In this document: positions 35,879 to 44,464 of the stretch, piece by piece
How positions within the stretch are numbered: position 1 is the first letter of the stretch
Layout of the letters: each line of letters starts with the position of its first letter
Source of the DNA: JADJRG01 sp964474905
GTDB lineage: Bacteria > Myxococcota_A > Polyangia > Nannocystales > Nannocystaceae
Direction of reading: 5' to 3'
Assembly: GCA_964474905.1 (NCBI GenBank)
Contig: CAYYUP010000003.1
Coordinates: 128,036 to 192,035 of the forward strand
DNA: 64,000 nucleotides
Program-made: the position numbers and the translations under genes
The notes under the pieces: model-generated
What the model was told of the DNA's origin: nothing
What the model saw: only the letters and a program-made list of their open reading frames with translations
Database searches by the model: none

Positions 35879-37456
35879 TCAGAAGATGTGGCCGATATCG
35901 ATATAGATCCCGAAGTTCTCTTCGGTCGGCGAGTACGAGGGATCGACGCGCACTAAAAACGTCTCGCCCCAGCGAAGCCGCACGCCGCCGCCGACACCGA
36001 TCGCCAGGCCGCCGTTGTCAGCCGTGCGCCCGCTAAACTCCGTGCGCCGCACATCTGCCCAGACGCGACCGCTGTCGACAAAACCGATAGCCCCGAGCAC
36101 GAATCGCTGGTTGCGGATCTTAAAGGGCAAAAACTCGGAGCGGAGCTCGACGTTGCTGACAAATTTGACCTTAGCGCTGAAGCGCTGACGCGGGACTCCG
36201 CGCACGCTCCACGAGCCACCGGGGCCGTCGCGACTGAGCAGGGCGCCGAATCGAGTCAGCTCCCACACGGGCACATTGCCGATCATCACATCGCCGACGG
36301 CCCGGGTCGCGAGCACCAAGTACGAGCCGATGAGCGAGCGGTACCAGCTGGTATTGAGGGTGAAGCCCGCGTGGTAGAGCCTGTCGTCGATGCCCGGTGA
36401 GATCCGCGTCGACAGCTCGGTGAAGGTGCCGCGGGTGGGCACAAATTCGTGGTCGCGGGTGTCCCAGACAAGACCCAAGTTGAGTCGCAAGAGCGCGTGG
36501 TTGTCGGTGCCGTTGAGCAGGCGATCGAGGGTGCGACCGTCGACCGTGTTTTCCTTGGCGGCGGCGATGTCCTCGCTGAGCTTGGAGCCTTCGTAGGGCC
36601 TGATCACGTTGTACGAAAAATAAGTACCGACAAAAAACTCGAGGCGACGGCGGTGAGCTTCGGTCGATTGATCCCATGCGCGAATACGAGCATTTACGGT
36701 AAATCCGGGGAATATGCGGTCGTACTGGTGGTAGCGACGGGCCTTTGCGTACTCTTGGGTCTGGGTTTTGGGGTCGAATGCACTCCAGGGTTCGAGGCTC
36801 TTGCTGCCGTTGCCGACCCCGTAATAGCCGGTAGTGCTGAACTTTTTGAAGCCGAGATTGGCGTTGATGCGCAGTCGCTTGTCGAGCAGGCCGGGCACGT
36901 CGATCGTCAGGTAATCCTCGTGGTAGGGCAGCTCGACGCCGCCACCCGGACGCCGCTTGGCGGTGGCGTAGAGGAGCAGCTCAAGTCGCCAGCGGTAGGG
37001 GTTGTAGCCGGGCTTAAATTTGGCGAGCGAGGCGATCGCACCAAACCCAACGCCGAGGTCGCTGTCGTAGTTGGTCGCCGGAAGCCCGCCAAACTCGAGG
37101 CGCTCGGGGGGTTTTTCCCGGGAGCCCTGGCTCTTGCGGGCTCTTTTTTTGGCGAGTCGACGCTCGCGTCGGCTCAGGGTTTTTTCATCTTGATCGAGAT
37201 CTTGATCGCTGTCTTTGTCGAGCGTTGGAGCGGGGGCGGGCGATGGTTGATTCTCGACGGGTGCCTGCGAAGCTGCTCCCTGGGGTGTCTCGGCAGCGGA
37301 CACGATTCCAGGCGTGGCGAGAGCGAGGGCGAGAGCGATTGCGGCGGGGCCAATCCGGGAGAGTAGAGTTTGGCGCGGGCTGCCTCTGTGCCGAGTACTT
37401 GCGCTGTGTCGACGTGCCGAAGCGTTGGGGGGACGCGGTAAGAGAGAGGCCAACAC
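35879..37456 (-). CDS. Omp85/BamA-type outer membrane beta-barrel protein
   Basis: A 525-aa protein from GTG 37456. The first 50 residues hold a basic region and a hydrophobic export signal. An Asp/Gln/Lys-rich linker (about 75-112) follows, then a barrel of about 400 residues with alternating strands. Recognisable elements are WDTRDHEFVPTRGTF (the conserved strand motif of the surface antigen D15 family) and WSVRGVPRQRF (the VRG-type L6 loop motif). It ends in a terminal Phe (GHIF), a beta-signal. No POTRA domains are visible, so it resembles the short BamA-like patatin/TamA-type barrels rather than BamA itself. It may secrete a partner or act as an enzyme barrel. It is divergent from the serine hydrolase gene. 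Confidence 0.85.
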   Translation of the reverse strand: MLASLLPRPPNASARRHSASTRHRGSPRQTLLSRIGPAAIALALALATPGIVSAAETPQGAASQAPVENQPSPAPAPTLDKDSDQDLDQDEKTLSRRERRLAKKRARKSQGSREKPPERLEFGGLPATNYDSDLGVGFGAIASLAKFKPGYNPYRWRLELLLYATAKRRPGGGVELPYHEDYLTIDVPGLLDKRLRINANLGFKKFSTTGYYGVGNGSKSLEPWSAFDPKTQTQEYAKARRYHQYDRIFPGFTVNARIRAWDQSTEAHRRRLEFFVGTYFSYNVIRPYEGSKLSEDIAAAKENTVDGRTLDRLLNGTDNHALLRLNLGLVWDTRDHEFVPTRGTFTELSTRISPGIDDRLYHAGFTLNTSWYRSLIGSYLVLATRAVGDVMIGNVPVWELTRFGALLSRDGPGGSWSVRGVPRQRFSAKVKFVSNVELRSEFLPFKIRNQRFVLGAIGFVDSGRVWADVRRTEFSGRTADNGGLAIGVGGGVRLRWGETFLVRVDPSYSPTEENFGIYIDIGHIF

Positions 37457-37604
37457 CTAATTGTTCTCGTACGGCGACGATGATCCTGACAAGCAAAACG
37501 CTGCGCGCGTTTTTTGTCTTTCATTCTTTCGCTCGTTTGCGTCGAGCCCTGCACCGACAAGAGGGACCACAGCGATCGATCCCTGGGGTACAAGAGGAAA
37601 CTCC

Positions 37605-38975
37605 ATGGGTCGCATGTTCTTCGCTCGTCGTATTTCGTCGACGCACCAATCCGCCCCAATGGCGCTCTGCTTCGCGCGGAACTCGCTCCGCGCTGGCCTA
37701 GGCCTGCTCCTGCTCGGCATCAGCACCACGGCTTGCGGTCCGGCAACGGCGACGGCGAGCGATGAGGCGCCGGCAGAGGTGCACTTGGAGGGCGCGCCGC
37801 CCTTCGAGGTTCGGACAAGGGCAGAGTGGCCGACAACTGCGTGGCCGCGGGCGACCCCTGCCGAGGTCGGGCTGGATGCTGCGGCGCTCGCACAGCTAGA
37901 GGATTACCTCTTCGCACGCAACGGCGACGAGGCCGATCGACGGGGCCAACGTACCAACGCGTTTGTGTTGATCAAGGACGGCAAGCTGGTTGTCGAGCGC
38001 TACGCCCGGGGTTATCTGCCAGAGACGCCGCTGCTCACCTGGTCGGTCTCCAAGAGCATCGCCAATACGATCGTCGGCCGGGCGGTCGCCGAGGGCGTGC
38101 TCGGTCTCAACGATACGATCGGCGAGCACTATCCGCGGGCGATCGACGGCGGGACCGGCCAAGTGCGGGTCACGGATCTCCTGCGCATGAGCTCGGGCAT
38201 CGATTGGAGCGAGACTTACGAGACTTCCCCTGTGTTCTCCTCGGTGATGGCGATGCTCTACACCGGCGGCCGGGCGGATATGGCTGGGTTTGTCAGCGAA
38301 CAAGGCCTGTCCCATAAGACAGGTACACACTGGAGCTACTCGAGCGGCGATACGACGCTGCTGATGGGGGTACTGCGCGCGGCCCTGGGTGATGAGCGCA
38401 ACGCGGACTACCCCTGGGTCGCGCTCTTTGATCGCATCGGCATGAAGAGCGCGGTGCTCGAGCACGATGCTGCGGGCACCTTTGTCGGCTCTTCGTACCT
38501 CTACGCGAGTGCGCGTGACCTCGCCAAGTGGGCGTTTCTTTTGCTCAACGACGGCGTCTGGGAGGGCCAGCGCCTGCTACCCGAGGGCTGGGTGCGCTAC
38601 ACCCTGACGATGGCGCCCGCCTATTACACGACCACGCTGACGCCAGGCACGGTCGACGACAACCCCGGCGCGCAGGTCTACCTCAACCTCGGCGATCCGA
38701 GCCGCGATGTGCCTCCGCCTTGGCCAGCTGCGCCCGCGGATACCTTTGCGGCCCAGGGCCATTGGGGCAAGTCGATCTTTGTCTTCCCGAGCCTCGACAT
38801 GATCGCGGTGCGCATGGGCGACGATCGGGCGTACGCCTGCGACATCCCGGGTCACGATCAAAATTGCGAGCCGGATCCGACCAAGGCCTACTCCAAGATT
38901 CACTACGTCGAGCTGCTGATGGCCGCATTGCCGGATGTTGTTGGCGCAGGAGCAGGAGCAGGGGGAGGGGGCTGA
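37605..38975 (+). CDS. Serine hydrolase of the beta-lactamase class C / penicillin-binding family (lipoprotein)
   Basis: ATG 37605 has GAGGA seven bases upstream, which decides the start. The 456-aa product has a signal with lipobox TTAC (Cys44). The catalytic SxxK is SVSK (Ser147, Lys150) and the second motif is YSSG (Tyr245). The third KTG-like element is replaced by HWGKS near the C-terminus. These are the residues of class C-type esterases and D-alanyl-D-alanine peptidase homologues. It is likely periplasmic and acts on peptidoglycan fragments or small esters; antibiotic resistance is not implied. The C-terminus is a Gly/Ala stretch. The next gene starts only four bases after its stop. 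Confidence 0.88.
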   Translation: MGRMFFARRISSTHQSAPMALCFARNSLRAGLGLLLLGISTTACGPATATASDEAPAEVHLEGAPPFEVRTRAEWPTTAWPRATPAEVGLDAAALAQLEDYLFARNGDEADRRGQRTNAFVLIKDGKLVVERYARGYLPETPLLTWSVSKSIANTIVGRAVAEGVLGLNDTIGEHYPRAIDGGTGQVRVTDLLRMSSGIDWSETYETSPVFSSVMAMLYTGGRADMAGFVSEQGLSHKTGTHWSYSSGDTTLLMGVLRAALGDERNADYPWVALFDRIGMKSAVLEHDAAGTFVGSSYLYASARDLAKWAFLLLNDGVWEGQRLLPEGWVRYTLTMAPAYYTTTLTPGTVDDNPGAQVYLNLGDPSRDVPPPWPAAPADTFAAQGHWGKSIFVFPSLDMIAVRMGDDRAYACDIPGHDQNCEPDPTKAYSKIHYVELLMAALPDVVGAGAGAGGGG

Positions 38976-38979
38976 GTCG

Positions 38980-39297
38980 ATGCGTAAAGCGTTTAAGATC
39001 ATCGGCGGGCTTGTCGGCCTGGTGGTTGCTGTGGCCGCCGTATTTGTTCTGCTCAACTGGGGCACGCTCTCCTCATTCCCGGCGATGCCCTCGTCGTACG
39101 AGGCCAAGGAGCTGTGCTCTTGCCTCTTTGTCGAGGGTCGCAGTCAAGAGCAGTGCGAAGCGTTTATCCGCCAGGATGTCGTCGGCATCGACGGCCGCGA
39201 CTTCGACGTTCAGGGAAAACGCGTCACCGTGCGCGCGCTCTGGTCGGAGAACAGCGCCCACTACGTCTCTCGGCGCGACGGTTGTGTGCTCGAGTAG
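38980..39297 (+). CDS. Small membrane-anchored Cys-containing protein coupled to the serine hydrolase
   Basis: ATG 38980 is four bases after the hydrolase stop, with a GGGGAGGGG purine-rich ribosome site inside the end of that gene. The 105-aa product has one N-terminal membrane helix (about 6-30), then a soluble part with CSC, one more Cys (EQCEAF) and a C-terminal Cys (DGCVLE), probably two disulfides. No family is recognised with certainty. The tight spacing means the two proteins are made together, and both are predicted to face the periplasm, so it could be an accessory or modulator of the hydrolase. Confidence 0.75.
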   Translation: MRKAFKIIGGLVGLVVAVAAVFVLLNWGTLSSFPAMPSSYEAKELCSCLFVEGRSQEQCEAFIRQDVVGIDGRDFDVQGKRVTVRALWSENSAHYVSRRDGCVLE

Positions 39298-39301
39298 CGG
39301 A

Positions 39302-39327
39302 TCGAAGCCGCGAGTCGAAGCCGCGAG
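39302..39327. repeat. Two-unit 13-bp tandem repeat
   Basis: TCGAAGCCGCGAG occurs twice head to tail, five bases after the stop of the small Cys protein. No function is evident. Confidence 0.85.
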
Positions 39328-39377
39328 TAAGGGGGTGCTAGGTGGTGCTTCAGATCGTTACAAGGTAGGAGTTTGGG

Positions 39378-40403
39378 ATGCCTCCGACGACGACACGCGC
39401 CTACGAAATCCAGGGCTCCTTCGGTCTCGATAAGCTCGTTCGCTGCGAGCGAGCGTTGGCCTCACCTGGCCCTGGCGAGGTGCTCCTGCGCATGCGGGCG
39501 CTCTCGCTTAATTTTCGCGATCTGATGATGATCGAGGGGCACTACAACCCGCGGCAACCGCTGCCTCTGGTGCCGCTCTCGGACGGGGTCGGCGAGGTTG
39601 TTGCGGTCGGTGAGGGCGTCTCGGAGCTGACGGTTGGCGAGCGAGTGATGCCGATCTTTGCCGAAGGTTGGCTCGAGGGGATGCCCGATCGGCGCAAGCT
39701 CGCGACAAGTCTGGGAGGGCCGCTCTCGGGGGTGCTCTGCGAATATCGGATCACGCCAGCGGCTGCCGTTGTCCGGGCACCGGCGCATCTGAGTGACGCC
39801 GAGGCGGCGACCTTGCCCTGCGCTGCGGTCACGGCCTGGAGCGCGCTGATCGGCCACGGAAAAATCCGGCCGGGCGCCAGGGTGCTGCTCCAGGGTACTG
39901 GTGGCGTCTCGATATTTGCTCTGCAATTCGCGGTGCTAGCTGGCGCTGAAGTGCTGATCACTTCGTCCTCCGATGCCAAGCTAGAACGGGCGCGGGCGCT
40001 CGGAGCAGCGCACACGATCAACTACCGCAAGGATGCCAACTGGGGAAAGACAGCGCGCGAGTGGGCCGGTGGCGAGGGCGTCGATCATGTCATCGAGGTG
40101 GGAGGCGCTGGCACCCTCAAAAACTCGCTGCGAGCGGTCCGTCCGGGGGCTTCGATCTCGGTGATCGGAGTGCTCTCGGGGGTCAAGGAGCCGCTGCTGA
40201 TCACGCCGATCCTGATGCAGCAGATCCGCCTTCAGGGCATCATTGTCGGCTCGCGTTCGACCTTTGTGGAGATGTGCAGCGCGATCACCAGTAGCGGCAT
40301 GCATCCGGTCGTCGACTCGACCTTCACGTTTGACCAAGTGCGGCCTGCGCTCGAGCACATGAGGGCAGGTCGTCACTTTGGTAAGATCGTGATCGAGTTG
40401 TGA
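39378..40403 (+). CDS. Zinc-independent medium-chain NAD(P)-dependent dehydrogenase
   Basis: ATG 39378 has AGGAG upstream (spacing about 7). The 341-aa product has the GroES-like N-terminal half (LNFRDLMMIEGHY, PLSDGVGEVVAVG) and a Rossmann half with GTGGVSIFALQFA. The catalytic zinc ligands of alcohol dehydrogenases are absent, as in the quinone oxidoreductase / zinc-independent group. The NFRDLM signature is typical of NAD-dependent enzymes near polyketide enoylreductases and quinone reductases. It converges with dapB. Substrate not predictable. Confidence 0.9.
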   Translation: MPPTTTRAYEIQGSFGLDKLVRCERALASPGPGEVLLRMRALSLNFRDLMMIEGHYNPRQPLPLVPLSDGVGEVVAVGEGVSELTVGERVMPIFAEGWLEGMPDRRKLATSLGGPLSGVLCEYRITPAAAVVRAPAHLSDAEAATLPCAAVTAWSALIGHGKIRPGARVLLQGTGGVSIFALQFAVLAGAEVLITSSSDAKLERARALGAAHTINYRKDANWGKTAREWAGGEGVDHVIEVGGAGTLKNSLRAVRPGASISVIGVLSGVKEPLLITPILMQQIRLQGIIVGSRSTFVEMCSAITSSGMHPVVDSTFTFDQVRPALEHMRAGRHFGKIVIEL

Positions 40404-40416
40404 TCGACCACGTTTG

Positions 40417-41235
40417 TTAGCGGAGCTCGGCGAGGCCGAGTACATCCGCCATCGAGTAGAGGCCGGGCTTGCGGGATTCCACCCAGCGGGCGGCTCGGAG
40501 CGCACCGCGGGCGAAGATCGCCCGATCAGTTGCCCGGTGCGTGAGTTCGATGCGCTCGCCATCGGCGAGGAACATCAGCGTATGTTCACCGACTGAATCG
40601 CCGCCGCGGAGCGCGACAATGCCGATTTCACCGTCCTTGCGCGGCTCACCGGCACTGCCGGATCGCTCGGTGCAAAGCACATCTGCGAGCTTGCGGTCGG
40701 TCGCTTTGGCGACCGCTTTGCCGAGCCTGAGTGCAGTGCCAGAGGGGGCGTCGCGCTTGTGCTTGTGGTGGATCTCGAGGAGTTCGGCGTCCCAGCTTTG
40801 ACCCAAGGCGCGAGCGGCGAGGCCGGCGAGGCGCGTGAGCAGGCTGATGCCGACGCTGAAGTTGGCGTCGCTGACGATCGGGATGGTTTTTGCAGCTTCG
40901 GAGAGAGCCGCGCGGGTTTTGTCGCAGATGCCGGTGGTCCCAAGCACCAGTGGCACGCTGGCCTCGACGCAGCGCCGGATGTTGTCGATGGTCGCCGAGG
41001 GCAGCGAAAAATCGACAACGACGGCGCGTCGGGGCCGGAGTTCGTCGCTGACGGTGACACCGATGTCGACTGTGCCGGCGACCCTGCCAGCATCCATGCC
41101 CCGGCCGGGTCCGCCCGATCGATCGACGGCGCCGGTGAGCACGTAATCTTCGCTCTGGGTGACTTCGCGGATCAGGACTCGACCCATGCGGCCGCGGGCG
41201 CCGACGATGATCACAGGGGTGAGGTGTTCGCTCAT
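40417..41235 (-). CDS. dapB: 4-hydroxy-tetrahydrodipicolinate reductase
   Basis: A 272-aa enzyme of lysine and diaminopimelate synthesis; it reduces the dapA product with NAD(P)H. The nucleotide motif is GARGRMG (12-18). The catalytic signature is EIHHKHKRDAPSGTA (154-168) with His156/157 and Lys160, and DFSLPSA and GTTG are family elements. Length is normal. The start ATG overlaps the dapA stop by four bases, so the pair dapA-dapB is one operon. The product feeds peptidoglycan and lysine synthesis. It converges with the dehydrogenase gene, whose stop is 13 bp away. Confidence 0.97.
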   Translation of the reverse strand: MSEHLTPVIIVGARGRMGRVLIREVTQSEDYVLTGAVDRSGGPGRGMDAGRVAGTVDIGVTVSDELRPRRAVVVDFSLPSATIDNIRRCVEASVPLVLGTTGICDKTRAALSEAAKTIPIVSDANFSVGISLLTRLAGLAARALGQSWDAELLEIHHKHKRDAPSGTALRLGKAVAKATDRKLADVLCTERSGSAGEPRKDGEIGIVALRGGDSVGEHTLMFLADGERIELTHRATDRAIFARGALRAARWVESRKPGLYSMADVLGLAELR

Positions 41236-42125
41236 CGTGCTTCTTCTTTGCGTAGGTTATCGAGGGCGACACGGAGTGCCGAAACCTCGGGGGAGTCGTC
41301 GTGGAGGGTGACTAGGGGGAGACGGACGTCCGCCGTGCAATGACCTTGCAGCGCCATCGCGGCCTTTACGGGGATCGGGTTTGCGGCCCCGAAGAGCGCG
41401 CGTGTTAGCGGTAGATGCAGCGTGTGCAGGCGCTGGGCGGTGTGCCAGTCGTTGTCACGGGCGGCCCGGCAGAGATCGGCGATGGTGCCCGGGAGTACGT
41501 TGGAAACCACCGAGACCACCCCGTCACCGCCGGCCACTAAAAAAGGCAGGAGCGAGAAATCATCGCCGCTCAGGAGGTCGAAGTCGGGGCCGCAGAGTTC
41601 GCGGATCTGAGAGGCGCGGCCCATGTCGCCGGTGGCCTCTTTGATGCCGACAATCCGCGGGTGTTTGGCGAGCTCGGCAACCAGATCGGCGCTGAGATCG
41701 GAGGCTGTCCTTCCGGGCACGTTGTAGAGAACGACCGGCAGCGGCGTCGCGTCGGCGATCGCCCGAAAATGAGCGAGGAGCCCCGCAGGAGGGGGTTTTG
41801 AGTAGTAGGGGGTGACCTGGAGCGTGCCGTCGACGCCGAGTTCGTGACAGGCCCGGGTTGTGTCGATCGCGCTCCGGGTATTGTTGGAGCCGGCGCCTGC
41901 GAGCACGGGTACCCGGCCGCGAGTCGCCTTGGTCACAGTGTCGATGACGTGGAGCTGCTCGGCGAGCGACAGGGTCGCCGCCTCTCCAGTGGTGCCGCAG
42001 GGTACGAGCCCGTCGATCCCTGCGGTGATCTGAGTCTCGACGAGTTCGCGGAGCGCCGCGTCGTCGACCTCACCGCCGCGCATCGGGGTTACCAGGGCTG
42101 TGAACGCGCCGCGAAACTTGGCCAT
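41232..42125 (-). CDS. dapA: 4-hydroxy-tetrahydrodipicolinate synthase
   Basis: A 297-aa TIM-barrel aldolase that condenses pyruvate with aspartate semialdehyde. GTTGE is at 44-48, the catalytic Tyr134 in YNVPGRT, and the Schiff-base Lys162 in GIKEATGD. ATG 42125 is the first start. The upstream spacer holds TGCTACCTT, a possible extended -10. It is the first gene of the dapAB unit, which is separated from the ribF unit by 81 bp. Confidence 0.97.
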   Translation of the reverse strand: MAKFRGAFTALVTPMRGGEVDDAALRELVETQITAGIDGLVPCGTTGEAATLSLAEQLHVIDTVTKATRGRVPVLAGAGSNNTRSAIDTTRACHELGVDGTLQVTPYYSKPPPAGLLAHFRAIADATPLPVVLYNVPGRTASDLSADLVAELAKHPRIVGIKEATGDMGRASQIRELCGPDFDLLSGDDFSLLPFLVAGGDGVVSVVSNVLPGTIADLCRAARDNDWHTAQRLHTLHLPLTRALFGAANPIPVKAAMALQGHCTADVRLPLVTLHDDSPEVSALRVALDNLRKEEAR

Positions 42126-42206
42126 AGGTGCGAGAGAGAAGGTAGCACCTAGAAAAGCCCCGATGACAGGGGTCGATGTGCCCGTGTCGATTTTAGCGGG
42201 TTGCCC

Positions 42207-42668
42207 TCAGCCCCAGCGGAGCGGCTCGGCGACGGCGATCGGGGTTGCCACGCCGTGCTCACCCGGGCGGACCAGGGAGATCGCGGCGGCGCTCGGCGAG
42301 GCGGTATCGCTGTGGGAGCGGGCGCTGCTATCGATGGCGAGTCGCCAGCGCCCGTCGGCGGTCTCGCAGGCTCGCGATGTCACGTAGATGTCGCGGCCGC
42401 GGAAGAGCACGATGAGCGCGTGTGTGCCGGTAGGCGCGGCTTTCCAGCGGAGATCGATGTGGCCCGTATCGCCGCTGATCCGGCCGCTGACCGTCGCCCC
42501 ATCGAGGAGGGCGAGGCGCTCGCGGAGCACGTGGGCGGCGCCCGAGGTGGGGTCGTTGCGGAGCACCGCGTCGAGGGTTTCGCGGGCCCTGTGGAAGTGA
42601 CCCTGACGCATGTAGATCTGCGCCATCGTCGGGCTCGCGAGGCGCAGGCGTCCGCGTTCCTTGCTCAT
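42207..42668 (-). CDS. Short TPR-containing protein coupled to ribF
   Basis: ATG 42668 overlaps the ribF stop (ATGA), so the longer frame to 42734 is rejected. The 153-aa product has a TPR-like N-terminus (MAQIYMRQGHFHRARETLDAVLRNDP) with a second helix pair (AAHVLRERLALLDG), then an 80-residue beta-rich domain (VSGRISGDTGHIDLRWKA, HALIVLFRGRD) of a type seen in myxobacterial TPR proteins that I cannot name. No signal peptide is seen, so it is probably cytoplasmic. Translation depends on ribF, although a functional link is unproven. A weak hairpin (CCCC/GGGG then TTTTC, near 42155-42170) may end this transcript. Confidence 0.75.
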   Translation of the reverse strand: MSKERGRLRLASPTMAQIYMRQGHFHRARETLDAVLRNDPTSGAAHVLRERLALLDGATVSGRISGDTGHIDLRWKAAPTGTHALIVLFRGRDIYVTSRACETADGRWRLAIDSSARSHSDTASPSAAAISLVRPGEHGVATPIAVAEPLRWG

Positions 42669-43753
42669 CGCAGTCCTCTCCGTGTCGCCGGGGTGCCGGG
42701 ATCCCGAAGCGCCACCAGGGGGGGGGGTGGCCAAAATGCCGCCATCGCTGCGAAGTCGACGAGTCTGCGCGAGGTGTTGAGGTCGCCGGCGATCGCCGTT
42801 TTTAAATGATCGAGATCCGCGAACCTGACTTCGTCGCGAAGACGTTCAAAAAGGCCGACCTCGACCTCTAAACCGTAGAGGCGTTCCCCGAGATCGACGT
42901 CGAGGGCGTGCACCTCGAGGCTCTTCGCTGCAGCTGCGTCGTCGCGAAGGGTAGGGTTGGTCCCGAGGTTGGCGGCGGCGGGCCAGCGGTCGCCGTATAA
43001 AGGAGAGCGTCGATCAACGACCTGGAGAGCTGCGGCGTAGACCCCTGTGCGGGGCAGGAGCACGTCTCCGTAGGCGATGTTCGCTGTCGGAACTCCGAGC
43101 CCGCGCCCGCGTCCGGCTCCCCGCACGACCTTGCCCTCGATCGCGAACGTTCGGCCGAGGTGGGCCGGGATCGCGGCGACCTGTCCAGCCCGGAGGGCCG
43201 CGCGGATCGCCGACGAGCCGATTTTTGTCGGCGGCCCCGTGCTTTTTCCAATTCCTGTTGTGTGTGTGTCTGTGTTGGCGGTGACCGCATCGCCCCCGTC
43301 GAGCTTGAGCTCCGAGGCGATCGCGAGGTCGATGCCAGCTGGTCGCAGCAGTGCGGCGAGTTCTTTGGTGCCACCGCGGCGACCGGCGCCAAAGCGAAAA
43401 TCTTCGCCGACGACGACAGCACTTGGGCGCAGGCCGGCGATCAGGATCTGCTCGACAAAGAGGCTGGGTTCCATGCTCGCCATCTCGCGAGTGAAGGGCA
43501 GCAGCACCAGGGAATCGATGCCCAAGGCCGTGCATACCCGTTCGCGTTGGGCCGGAGTTTGGAGCAGGCTCGGGGCCCGGTCGGGCGCGAGGATCCTCGC
43601 GGGATGCGGATCAAAGGTGACGAGCGCGACCCTCGGCTGCAGAGCCGCGGCCCGGCGAAGGAGCGATTGATGGCCGAGATGAAGGCCGTCAAATGCGCCG
43701 ATACAGGCGGCGGTGCCCCGCGGTAGGGCAGCTAGCTGGCGCTGGACCTTCAT
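42665..43753 (-). CDS. ribF: Bifunctional riboflavin kinase / FAD synthetase
   Basis: A 362-aa enzyme that makes FMN and then FAD. The N-terminal adenylyltransferase half has GAFDGLHLGHQSLL and FDPHP. SSAIRAALRAG closes it. The C-terminal kinase half has GRGLGVPTANIAYG, GVYAA and an NLGTNPT block. Between the two, before the SS-x-IR motif, about 20 extra residues (ANTDTHTTG and neighbours) are encoded partly by a GT-rich microsatellite (43256-43277) and are unusual for the family. ATG 43753 has no clear ribosome site. The next gene overlaps its stop. Confidence 0.95.
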   Translation of the reverse strand: MKVQRQLAALPRGTAACIGAFDGLHLGHQSLLRRAAALQPRVALVTFDPHPARILAPDRAPSLLQTPAQRERVCTALGIDSLVLLPFTREMASMEPSLFVEQILIAGLRPSAVVVGEDFRFGAGRRGGTKELAALLRPAGIDLAIASELKLDGGDAVTANTDTHTTGIGKSTGPPTKIGSSAIRAALRAGQVAAIPAHLGRTFAIEGKVVRGAGRGRGLGVPTANIAYGDVLLPRTGVYAAALQVVDRRSPLYGDRWPAAANLGTNPTLRDDAAAAKSLEVHALDVDLGERLYGLEVEVGLFERLRDEVRFADLDHLKTAIAGDLNTSRRLVDFAAMAAFWPPPPLVALRDPGTPATRRGLR

Positions 43754-43912
43754 AAAGAGGGAGAGGCGCGGCGAAAGCTATCACGGGCAGCGGAGGGCGC
43801 CGGTTACCTGCTGGATGCGCGACAATGTGACGGTCCCCACAGCGCGGTCGCGACGACGCCTGTCGATGACGCCACAGGCGTGGGCTTAGGCCTGCGCTAC
43901 CCTTGGTCGCCG

Positions 43913-44389
43913 ATGCCACGGTCCTCCCGATCTCGTCTCCAAACTCGCCGTCAAACGGGTCACCAAGTCCGCGTTCAAGCAGGCTCTCGCGCTCTCCTCA
44001 TCGCTTGTTTTGCAGCTGTGTCGATGATTTCGGCCTGCGAAGGCGGTCCGAGCAGGCACGAACTCTATATGCAGGGCATGCAGATCGAGGGAGTTGCCTC
44101 TCGAAGCTCCTGTCAGCCGGCTTTTGACGGGGGCATGAAGACCCACGTGCTCGACGGCGATGTGGTGCAGGCCTGCCTGGAAAAGACCGAGGATGCGATC
44201 GTCCTCTACGAGCAGGCGGAGGCCAAAGGGCTGAAGGATCTCGACTTCATCAAGACCCTGGAGCGCGCCCGTGAGCGACAGCAGCACCTGCGATCGATGT
44301 TGAAGGTCGTGCGTCAAATCGAGCGCCCCGACGAGGTATATCCAGGGGCGCCTCCGCAGGCGACGCAGTTGCGCTCCGATGCGCCCTAA
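43913..44389 (+). CDS. Lipoprotein of unknown function
   Basis: ATG 43913 gives 158 residues; GTG 43880 is an alternative. After a basic start there is a hydrophobic segment and lipobox ISAC (MISACEGG). The mature part is helical: a segment with one Cys pair (SSCQPAF, VQACLEKTED), then YEQAEAKGLKDLDFIKTLERARERQQHLRSML, which looks like a coiled helix. The middle resembles the short helical repeats of myxobacterial lipoproteins but matches no family I can name. A TACCCT hexamer nine bases upstream of ATG 43913 may be a -10. It is divergent from ribF. Confidence 0.65.
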   Translation: MPRSSRSRLQTRRQTGHQVRVQAGSRALLIACFAAVSMISACEGGPSRHELYMQGMQIEGVASRSSCQPAFDGGMKTHVLDGDVVQACLEKTEDAIVLYEQAEAKGLKDLDFIKTLERARERQQHLRSMLKVVRQIERPDEVYPGAPPQATQLRSDAP

Positions 44390-44438
44390 CGCCCTGATGG
44401 TGCCGGGAGATCTGCTCGGGGAGATCGTCACAAAGCGG

Positions 44439-44456
44439 GATTTTTTTGAAAAAATC
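44439..44456. terminator. AT-rich inverted repeat between convergent genes
   Basis: GATTTTTT / AAAAAATC arms of eight bases around a two-base centre. It lies between two convergent stops (44389 and 44465). It gives a T-run in both directions but lacks a GC-rich stem, so it is at best a weak bidirectional terminator. Confidence 0.35.
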
Positions 44457-44464
44457 TTCGGCGA

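Noticed and set aside
37605..38975. An antibiotic-resistance beta-lactamase
   Set aside because: SxxK and YxS are shared with esterases and peptidases, and nothing in the sequence or context points to beta-lactam hydrolysis.
39302..39327. Attachment site of a mobile element
   Set aside because: A simple 13-bp duplication without integrase, tRNA or other mobility genes nearby.
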